Shown here piece by piece: positions 1-4,615 of a DNA stretch of 7,752 nucleotides. The translations under genes and the position numbers were made by a program. Below the pieces are notes generated by a model. It worked only from the letters and a program-made list of their open reading frames with translations, searched no databases and was not told where the DNA came from. Source of the stretch: JBFJWU01 sp041623475 [NCBI: bacterium] (GTDB lineage Bacteria > J088); the NCBI GenBank assembly GCA_041623475.1, contig JBFJWU010000153.1:1-7752 (forward strand). Reading direction: 5' to 3'. Within the stretch, counting starts at the first letter, position 1. Each line of letters starts with the position of its first letter.

Positions 1-115
1 CCAACGTAACGTCCAGACAGACCTCGCCGGGTGCCGGCGACAATGCGCCGACGACCTCGTTCAACAGTACTGGAATATGAGTCGGCCTAAGAGGCGACTC
101 TTCCTGCACCCCCAT
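1..115 (-). CDS. rsmH: RsmH (MraW), 16S rRNA C1402 N4-methyltransferase, N-terminal fragment
   Basis: Only the first 38 codons are inside the window; the gene continues past the left edge. The visible protein contains HIPVLLNEVV at residues 13-22, then LSPAPGEVCLDVTL, which is the hallmark N-terminus of RsmH just before its SAM-binding glycine loop. The family methylates N4 of C1402 in 16S rRNA in the small subunit and is normally the second gene of the dcw cluster, after mraZ. The ATG at 115 is chosen because an AGGAGG Shine-Dalgarno lies about 11 nt upstream (132-127) and the conserved HIPVLL block follows 12 residues later. The first 29 bp overlap the 3' end of the preceding small ORF, so translation is probably coupled. 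Identification is firm from motif and context; nothing can be said about the catalytic part. Confidence 0.93.
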   Translation of the reverse strand, partial: MGVQEESPLRPTHIPVLLNEVVGALSPAPGEVCLDVTL

Positions 116-374
116 GATTACCGTACCCTCCTGCAACAAGCCATATCGGCAACGTCTGCTCCCCCGAGCACGCCCATCGCCATGGCACTCTGAATTCCCT
201 TAACTTCCTGACGCATTCTGCGACCCACGCCAACTGCCAGAGGCACGGTGCCGGCCCCTGCCAGCTCAACAGGACTTCCTCGCCCTGCCCGGATTGCCCC
301 AATGCTTCGATGCAATGAACCGCACTTGCATACTGTTCGCTGGTCCAGGCAGAGGCGAGGTCGATCTGCATCAT
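87..374 (-). CDS. Small unrecognised protein between mraZ and rsmH, possible degenerate STAS-like domain
   Basis: I do not recognise this gene. It encodes about 95 residues. The ATG at 374 overlaps the mraZ stop as TGATG; a second ATG follows immediately, and an in-frame TTG at 377 is less likely. It ends inside rsmH (29 bp overlap). The protein is short, tryptophan-rich (five Trp) and has no signal peptide or obvious membrane span. The predicted layout is a helix around SEQYASAVHCIEAL, a strand EEVLLSW, a helix LWQLAWVAECVRKL, a strand VPWRWACSG and a terminal helix. That order resembles the second half of STAS/anti-sigma-antagonist domains, but the usual DSSG phosphorylation motif is absent, so the fold is only an inference. 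The last 14 or so residues (GGYGNHGGAGRVAS) coincide with the rsmH ribosome-binding site and start and may be unstructured. The usual order is mraZ directly followed by rsmH, so this insertion is unusual. A non-functional coupling ORF is the alternative. Confidence 0.6.
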   Translation of the reverse strand: MMQIDLASAWTSEQYASAVHCIEALGQSGQGEEVLLSWQGPAPCLWQLAWVAECVRKLREFRVPWRWACSGEQTLPIWLVAGGYGNHGGAGRVAS

Positions 375-820
375 CAAAACCCCAGGTCTGCCAGCAACGC
401 GTCAGATTCGCGCATTATTTCCAGTGCATCCTCGCGGGCAGCATCCCAGTTCCGCGGGGACCACAGCTGAATTCGGTCATTCACTCCAACCACTAACACG
501 TCATTTTCCAGACCGGCGAACTCGCGCAGCCGTCCGGGCACCAGGACTCGTCCCTGGTTGTCCAAGCCGACCTGGTGAGCCTCGCTGATAATGCCGCGGG
601 CAAAGGCCTTGCGCTGTACCGGGTTGCGAATTTCGTTGATGCGCGCCTGCAATCGCTCCCACGCCGACTGAGGGATGACCTGCAGACAGGGTTCGTCGAT
701 TGAACTGACAATCTGGACCTGATCAGAGTCGTTGCGCAGGATCTGCTCGCGGAAACGCGCAGGTATTGCGATCCGCCCCTTGGCATCGATCGAATACGGA
801 TGAGTACCGGAAAAATGCAC
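374..820 (-). CDS. mraZ: MraZ, AbrB-fold transcriptional regulator of the dcw cluster
   Basis: A 148-residue protein, the normal MraZ length. It has the two tandem MraZ half-domains (SpoVT/AbrB-like fold), each with the DxxxR signature: DAKGR at residues 12-16 followed by IAIPARFRE, and DNQGR at 87-91 followed by VLVPGRLREFAGL. The C-terminal half includes the family-typical RIQLWSPRNWD. In bacteria studied so far, MraZ forms ring-like oligomers and binds repeated GTGGG-type boxes upstream of its own gene, repressing the dcw operon. The start is GTG at 820, because an in-frame TGA lies at 826-824 and the protein then begins MHFSGTHPYS as in homologues. The only purine-rich site upstream is GGGGA at 835-831, 10 nt away. 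It is the first gene of a minus-strand operon with the small ORF and rsmH, and GTGGG repeats sit in its upstream region, consistent with autoregulation. Confidence 0.95.
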   Translation of the reverse strand: MHFSGTHPYSIDAKGRIAIPARFREQILRNDSDQVQIVSSIDEPCLQVIPQSAWERLQARINEIRNPVQRKAFARGIISEAHQVGLDNQGRVLVPGRLREFAGLENDVLVVGVNDRIQLWSPRNWDAAREDALEIMRESDALLADLGF

Positions 821-832
821 CGTTCAGGCGTC

Positions 833-940
833 CCCACTGTCACTCAAATTCCCCACGTTTTCCCACATCGTAAGCTCAAACTACTACAGTTCCCCACAAA
901 TCGTCAACCCGAACCCCCTGTTTCCCGGGGTTTTCCCCAC
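833..940 (-). promoter_or_regulatory. Cluster of GTGGG(G) repeats, candidate MraZ-binding boxes
   Basis: On the minus strand, GTGGG occurs at 837-833, 856-852, 866-862, 897-893 and 940-936. The 856 and 866 copies are spaced exactly 10 bp, as in described MraZ operators (GTGGG repeats separated by 5 nt); a degenerate TGAGT lies one period further towards the gene, and the 837 copy is 19 bp from the 856 one. Four of the five extend to GTGGGGA or GTGGGGAA, or have A-rich flanks. Position directly upstream of mraZ plus period supports autoregulation. The two distal copies (893, 936) are outside the 10-bp register and may not be functional. Confidence 0.55.
878..907 (-). promoter_or_regulatory. 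Candidate sigma70-type promoter of the mraZ operon
   Basis: A TTGACG -35 hexamer (907-902) is followed after 18 nt by a weak TAGTTT -10 hexamer (883-878). The -35 is 5/6 and the -10 about 3/6 to consensus. Transcription would begin near 871, so the paired GTGGG boxes at 866-852 would lie just downstream of the start and another box inside the spacer, well placed for repression. The weak -10 keeps confidence low. Confidence 0.3.
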
Positions 941-1016
941 CTTGGCCCATGGACCCAGCAGCTGCACACCGTATGTAGTACGCCCCCACCACCGAGGTAC
1001 CATATATGGACATTAC

Positions 1017-1060
1017 GGGTGTGGATTGGTGGGGGAACCAACCTTGTTCAATGGACACCC
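1017..1060. repeat. Nested inverted repeat upstream of htpX
   Basis: An outer stem GGGTGT (1017-1022) pairs with ACACCC (1055-1060). Inside it, TTGGT (1026-1030) pairs with ACCAA (1037-1041) around the loop GGGGGA, extended by GG/CC with one bulged A. The 3' side has an 11-nt unpaired stretch (1044-1054). It lies upstream of the candidate htpX promoter at 1076, so it would act as a DNA dyad (operator) unless transcription starts further upstream. There is no U-tract, so it is not an intrinsic terminator. Confidence 0.3.
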
Positions 1061-1075
1061 TGTTACCTGCAGGGC

Positions 1076-1103
1076 TTGACTCGGGCCGTTTGGTGCTTAA
1101 ACT
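1076..1103 (+). promoter_or_regulatory. Candidate sigma70-type promoter of htpX
   Basis: TTGACT (1076-1081, 5/6 to the -35 consensus), a 16-nt spacer, then TAAACT (1098-1103, 4/6 to the -10 consensus). Transcription would start near 1110, leaving a leader of about 44 nt before the ATG at 1154. A sigma32 heat-shock match, known for htpX in enteric bacteria, was not found. Confidence 0.4.
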
Positions 1104-1153
1104 TGTCGTCAGGTGGATCAAAAAACAAGTTCACCGAAACGGAGGCATGATTG

Positions 1154-2014
1154 ATGCGTACCAATGGACTAAAGACCACACTGCTGCTGGCAACAATGAC
1201 GGGTCTGTTGTTGATGATCGGTGGTCTGGCAGGCGGCCGTGCGGGGATGACCATCGCCCTGGGCTTTGCTGCCGTAATAAATTTTGTCAGCTACTGGTAT
1301 TCGGACAAGATCGCGTTGAAGATGTACAGGGCGGTCGAGGTCAATGATGCCAGCGCCCCGCAACTGGTCGGAATGGTGCGCGACCTAGCCCGCCGGGCCG
1401 ACCTGCCGATGCCACGCGTTTATGTCATCCCCGGCCGCACACCCAACGCGTTTGCGACGGGGCGAAATCCGGATAACGCAGCCGTTGCCGCGACAGAGGG
1501 CATCATGGAATTGTTGACCTATGACGAACTGGCCGGTGTCATGGCGCACGAACTGGCCCACATCAAACACCGCGACACCCTGGTCAGCACTGTCGTCGCG
1601 ACGCTGGCCGGCGCCATCAGCTGGCTGGCCAACATGCTTCAATGGGGACTGATCTTTGGCATGGGTCGAAACCGCGATGGTGGCAATGCAGCGGCAGCAA
1701 TCGCAATGGCCATCCTCGCACCGCTGCTGGCGCTGTTGATCCAGATGGGTATCAGCCGGTCCCGGGAATACATGGCCGACGAAGGTGGTGCCCGGATTTC
1801 CGGCAACCCGATGGCACTGGCATCGGCCCTGCGCAAAATCTCGGCCGGCGTCGAGCGCGTTCCGATGTCCCCCAGCCCGTCCCACCAGGCCACTGCGCAT
1901 CTGTTTATTGCCAGTCCCTTCCGTGGACGCCAGGCAATGGCGCTGCTCAGCACCCATCCTCCGGTCGACGAACGGATCGCGCGACTGCAGGCCCTGGCGA
2001 CCCGGCTCCGCTGA
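1154..2014 (+). CDS. htpX: HtpX-type membrane zinc metalloprotease (M48B)
   Basis: A protein of 286 residues, close to the usual HtpX length of 280-295. The family is an inner-membrane endopeptidase that degrades misfolded or damaged membrane proteins, working alongside FtsH in species where it was tested. Visible marks, numbered from the ATG: two N-terminal hydrophobic helices (about 9-25 and 32-48); the zinc motif HELAH at 132-136 within MAHELAHIKHRD, with E133 as catalytic base; two further hydrophobic segments (about 142-165 and 180-200); the third zinc ligand E205 in SREYMAD; and the C-terminal STHPPVDERI block typical of the family. All catalytic residues are intact. The ATG at 1154 is preferred because GGAGG lies 8 nt upstream (1141-1145); a TTG one codon earlier is possible. 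It is divergent from mraZ and separated by 176 bp from the next gene, so it is probably monocistronic. Confidence 0.95.
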   Translation: MRTNGLKTTLLLATMTGLLLMIGGLAGGRAGMTIALGFAAVINFVSYWYSDKIALKMYRAVEVNDASAPQLVGMVRDLARRADLPMPRVYVIPGRTPNAFATGRNPDNAAVAATEGIMELLTYDELAGVMAHELAHIKHRDTLVSTVVATLAGAISWLANMLQWGLIFGMGRNRDGGNAAAAIAMAILAPLLALLIQMGISRSREYMADEGGARISGNPMALASALRKISAGVERVPMSPSPSHQATAHLFIASPFRGRQAMALLSTHPPVDERIARLQALATRLR

Positions 2015-2079
2015 GCGCCAGCCGCTGGCCCCGGCCGAGCCTGATTGAGGATCTGCAAGAATCCCGTTCAGCGGCGTAA

Positions 2080-2108
2080 TTGCGACCGGTATTTCAAATC
2101 GGTACCAT
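2080..2108 (+). promoter_or_regulatory. Candidate promoter of the 3-hydroxyacyl-CoA dehydrogenase gene, with overlapping dyad
   Basis: TTGCGA (2080-2085) and TACCAT (2103-2108) are separated by 17 nt, each 4/6 to the sigma70 consensus. An imperfect dyad fills the spacer: ACCG-GT-ATTT (2085-2094) against AAATCGGT (2096-2103), with a 2-nt bulge. This is a plausible repressor site, but no specific regulator can be named. Confidence 0.4.
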
Positions 2109-2115
2109 AGGTGAG

Positions 2116-2143
2116 CGTCGGTTCATTTTTGTGACGACCGACG
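2116..2143 (+). repeat. Leader hairpin before the dehydrogenase gene
   Basis: CGTCGGT (2116-2122) and ACCGACG (2137-2143) form a perfect 7-bp inverted repeat around a 14-nt loop that contains a T-run. It falls in the predicted leader, about 47 nt before the start codon. No U-tract follows the stem, so it is not a terminator. It could be an RNA stabiliser or an operator. Confidence 0.35.
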
Positions 2144-2190
2144 ATTCCGGCACATAACTTCGGCCATTTGCAGGCGAAAGGAGTGATCGC

Positions 2191-3072
2191 ATGGCGATCA
2201 AGAAGGTAGGTATTGTTGGCACCGGACAGATGGGCCTGGGCATCGCCCAATTGTTGGCCCAGCAGGGCATTTCAACAGTCGCGGTCAAAATGACCGATGG
2301 CGATGTTGACGGTAAGATTGCAGCGGTCGAAAAGACACTGCAGAAACTGGTCGACCGCGAAAAGATCACCCCGGACGACAAACAGTCAACCATGGACAAT
2401 ATCCTGTTCAGCACCCACCTCAGAGACCTGCACGACTGCGATCTGGTTATCGAATCCATTGTCGAAGAGATCGATCGCAAGAAAAGCCTGTTTGCCGAAC
2501 TGGAAGAAGTCGTTAAGCCCGATGGCATCCTCAGCTCCAACACTTCGACATTGGGAATTACCGAACTGGCCCAGGCCGTCGACCGGCGCGACCGTTTTTT
2601 TGGCCTGCACTTTTTCAATCCGGCAACCATGATGAAACTGGTTGAGGTCATCCCGACCGTTCACACGGACGACAAGATCTTCAACAAACTGTGCGACTGG
2701 GTCAATGAAGTCGGCAAAACTGCAGTCCCGGTCAAAGACGAAACCGGATTTATTGTCAATCGCCTGTTGACCCCGTACATGGTTGATGCGATCCGGTCGT
2801 TGGAACGCGGCCTTGCCGGTGTCGCCGAGATTGATACCGCAATGAAACTGGGCTGCAACCATCCGATGGGACCACTGGAACTGGCCGATTACATCGGGCT
2901 GGACATCGTTTACCATATGGCCAGCAATCTGTACGACACGTTCAAAGAGCCCCGCCTGGCTCCGCCGCCGACGCTGAAAATGCTCAACCTGGCAGAGCAG
3001 GTCGGCCGTAAAGCCGGACTGGGATTCTACGACTACAGCGAGAAGCCCCCCAAGCCCCGGGACTTTAGCTGA
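2191..3072 (+). CDS. 3-hydroxyacyl-CoA (3-hydroxybutyryl-CoA) dehydrogenase
   Basis: A 293-residue single-function enzyme of the Hbd/PaaH/FadB2 type that interconverts 3-hydroxyacyl-CoA and 3-oxoacyl-CoA with NAD(P)(H), in beta-oxidation, butyrate/PHB or aromatic-degradation routes. The Rossmann motif GTGQMG is at 10-15; the C-terminal helical domain starts near 185. The catalytic set expected from human HADH is present at the right spacing: S119 (SSNTST), H140 (GLHFFNP), E152 (VEVI) and N190 (GFIVNR). CNHPMGPLELADYIGLD at 222-238 and the terminal RKAGLGFYDY are family hallmarks. Odd point: K33 sits 23 residues after G10, where most NAD-dependent members have Asp to bind the adenine ribose. 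The ATG at 2191 has AAAGGAG 7 nt upstream. It stands alone between its own candidate promoter and a strong terminator, with no beta-oxidation partner beside it, so the pathway cannot be assigned. Confidence 0.92.
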   Translation: MAIKKVGIVGTGQMGLGIAQLLAQQGISTVAVKMTDGDVDGKIAAVEKTLQKLVDREKITPDDKQSTMDNILFSTHLRDLHDCDLVIESIVEEIDRKKSLFAELEEVVKPDGILSSNTSTLGITELAQAVDRRDRFFGLHFFNPATMMKLVEVIPTVHTDDKIFNKLCDWVNEVGKTAVPVKDETGFIVNRLLTPYMVDAIRSLERGLAGVAEIDTAMKLGCNHPMGPLELADYIGLDIVYHMASNLYDTFKEPRLAPPPTLKMLNLAEQVGRKAGLGFYDYSEKPPKPRDFS

Positions 3073-3095
3073 GCTAACGGACAGACCCGGATTTC

Positions 3096-3130
3096 AAAAA
3101 AGGCGGTGCCGGCAGGTGCCGCCTTTTTTT
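3096..3130 (+). terminator. Strong intrinsic terminator after the dehydrogenase gene
   Basis: A GC-rich stem (3102-3110 with 3115-3123; seven GC pairs and two GU pairs in RNA) closes a GGCA tetraloop and is followed by seven T (3124-3130). Six A (3096-3101) precede the stem, so the minus strand also ends in a U-tract and the element could work in both directions. It lies 24 bp after the dehydrogenase stop codon. Confidence 0.92.
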
Positions 3131-3204
3131 GTTGGATTGTCGACGCAATATCAACGCCGTCCCCACCAGGCAACGAAATAGCAGCGTCGTCGACTGTCCC
3201 GCAC

Positions 3205-3233
3205 TTGAAACACATTGCGACCCGTGCTACATT
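3205..3233 (+). promoter_or_regulatory. Sigma70-type promoter of the PilZ-like gene
   Basis: TTGAAA (3205-3210, 5/6) and TACATT (3228-3233, 4/6) are separated by the optimal 17 nt. Transcription should start near 3240, giving a leader of about 32 nt. This excludes the in-frame TTG at 3215 as the translation start. Confidence 0.6.
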
Positions 3234-3271
3234 TGGACAAACGCTGTTTCGGGTGGGACCGCACAATTTTT

Positions 3272-3607
3272 ATGAGCAAACAAGAGCTGGAAAAGGTCGA
3301 CCTGCGCCCGCTGATTGCAAAGGAGTTTGCAACCAGCGACCAGTTCATGGAGCAGTTCGGCAGAACGATCAAGGACGGCGGCATGTTCCTGCCGATCCCG
3401 CAGACGTTCGACGAAGGGACCGAACTGCAAATAAAATTCAGCCTGCCGTCCGGCCGCGAGATCCTGGCCGGGACCGTCCGGGTCGCGTACTGTCGCGATG
3501 GCGCCAACGGCGAACAACCGGGTTGCGGGGTGCTGTTTGTGGACCTCAATGAGCGCAGCCGCAAGAACCTGAATATGATCTACGACTGGCAGCAGCAGAA
3601 CGGCTGA
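3272..3607 (+). CDS. Small PilZ-domain-like protein, degenerate c-di-GMP motif
   Basis: A 111-residue soluble protein made essentially of one beta-barrel domain. The core from about residue 29 to 100 (GRTIKDGGMFLPIPQ, then EGTELQIKFSLPSGREILAGTVRVAY, then PGCGVLFVDLNERSRKNL) follows the pattern of short PilZ proteins of the TIGR02266-like group common in myxobacteria and related lineages. Classical c-di-GMP binding needs an N-terminal RxxxR and a D/NxSxxG motif. Here the second motif reads TIKDGG and no clear RxxxR precedes it, so binding is doubtful and a protein-interaction role is possible. The ATG at 3272 is used: it is the first after the promoter's predicted start site. The ribosome site is weak (GGTGGGA about 13 nt upstream). 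It is a single gene with its own promoter, converging on the DUF4340 gene 6 bp away. Other beta-barrel families cannot be fully excluded. Confidence 0.75.
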   Translation: MSKQELEKVDLRPLIAKEFATSDQFMEQFGRTIKDGGMFLPIPQTFDEGTELQIKFSLPSGREILAGTVRVAYCRDGANGEQPGCGVLFVDLNERSRKNLNMIYDWQQQNG

Positions 3608-3613
3608 TCGCCC

Positions 3614-4615
3614 CTACTCTGTTTCCGGCATTGGCTCTGACATTGGCCCACCTTCGATATCCGTCGTGGCCGTTTCCGCAGGTGGCGGATCCGGTGCCAG
3701 CTCTGCCGGTGTTTTCCACAAGCTGTCATAGACATATCGCGAAATCGACAGGATCTGGTTTCGGTCCGGCACCAGGACCGGGATCTCTGCCCCCGGCTTT
3801 CCCGGGGCTGCAAACAGCAGTTCGCGAACCTGGCCATCCGCTCCGACAACCCGAATCGAGCGAGCCGGGGGCTCGACACCGTTGCGGACCCTGTCGTCGA
3901 CAGATGCGCCATCGGCAAGGAAGTCCCGGGCCATCATGTTTCGAATCCGATCCGTATATGGGTCGACCTTGTCGGAATCCAGCACCTGCCCGTCGATTGT
4001 CCAGTTGTCACCCTGACGAACCATCATCCAAGATGCGCTTTCCGTAACCGATTCGATGCTGGAAATTGATTCGGGAAAACTGAAAAAGACATCCTTGTCC
4101 CGCCAGTCCTTCAACGCCCGTTCCATCTGAAATTTGAAATTACTGTTGACAACCAGAACCTGGCCAGGCAACCGGCTGGTCCTCGCATACAGGTTGCCGC
4201 CGAACGGGGTGTCCTTGCCGATCCAGATTGTTTCACTGCCTTCGGCAGTCGTCCAGCGAATCCGAAACCGTCCCTCTTCAGCCAGGTCAAACTTGCCCAG
4301 TTCAGTGGATTCGAAACTGCTCTCCCAGGCTTTGTCCAGGACCTGGTTCATCAGGCCTTCAACACTGGCGCTGGCTGCCGGATAGGTGACGGGATGAACC
4401 AACTGCCAGCTCCCGTCAACGTTCGCGAACTGGATCCGGTTCGGATCCCGTTCGCGACGCCACAATTCGATCCCGGTGATCCCGTCCTTGTCCAGGTCGA
4501 CCAGTTGTTTGTCGGCGGCTTCCTGCTGGCCTGCCACCTGTTTCGAATGGCTTAGCCACGCATACACGCCAAATATCAGGCCGGTCACACCGGCCATGAC
4601 CAGCAGGCGCTTCAT
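3614..4615 (-). CDS. DUF4340 protein, membrane-anchored partner of a Gld-type ABC transporter
   Basis: A 333-residue protein with one N-terminal membrane helix (about 3-22, after MKRLL) and a large extracytoplasmic domain. The body shows two copies of the DUF4340 pattern: a beta-rich stretch ending in a tryptophan (GSWQLVHPV and DNWTIDGQV), then a helix VEGLMNQVLDKAWES or VDPYTDRIRNMMARDF. The family motif WRDKDVFFSFPE lies between them. The C-terminus is proline- and acid-rich (after about 308) and probably disordered. DUF4340 genes typically follow GldG-like genes; the molecular role is not established. The ATG at 4615 overlaps the GldG-like stop as ATGA, which favours it over an in-frame GTG at 4636 and implies translational coupling. 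It is the last gene of the operon, and no intrinsic terminator is visible before the converging PilZ-like gene. Confidence 0.88.
   Translation of the reverse strand: MKRLLVMAGVTGLIFGVYAWLSHSKQVAGQQEAADKQLVDLDKDGITGIELWRRERDPNRIQFANVDGSWQLVHPVTYPAASASVEGLMNQVLDKAWESSFESTELGKFDLAEEGRFRIRWTTAEGSETIWIGKDTPFGGNLYARTSRLPGQVLVVNSNFKFQMERALKDWRDKDVFFSFPESISSIESVTESASWMMVRQGDNWTIDGQVLDSDKVDPYTDRIRNMMARDFLADGASVDDRVRNGVEPPARSIRVVGADGQVRELLFAAPGKPGAEIPVLVPDRNQILSISRYVYDSLWKTPAELAPDPPPAETATTDIEGGPMSEPMPETE

Noticed and set aside
858-898. DnaA boxes (TTTCCCACA and TTCCCCACA, each 7/9 to TTATCCACA), suggesting an origin
   Set aside because: Both mismatch at the same two positions and belong to the GTGGG repeat family next to mraZ; there is no dnaA, dnaN or AT-rich unwinding region.
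1000-1009. Perfect 10-bp palindrome CCATATATGG
   Set aside because: Short, single copy and not placed at a convincing spacing from either candidate promoter; could be chance.
800-1150. Plus-strand open frame of 116 codons across the mraZ-htpX intergenic region
   Set aside because: It runs over the mraZ start, the GTGGG boxes and promoter elements, has unlikely composition (Pro/Thr-rich, no domain), and no Shine-Dalgarno supports it.
2004-2041. GC-rich dyads after htpX (GGCTC/GAGCC and GCCA/TGGC) as a terminator
   Set aside because: Short stems, partly inside the coding region, and no T-run follows.
3138-3194. GTCGACGC and GCGTCGTCGAC inverted match upstream of the PilZ promoter
   Set aside because: The arms match only over six bases without an insertion and are almost 40 nt apart; weak support for a regulatory site.
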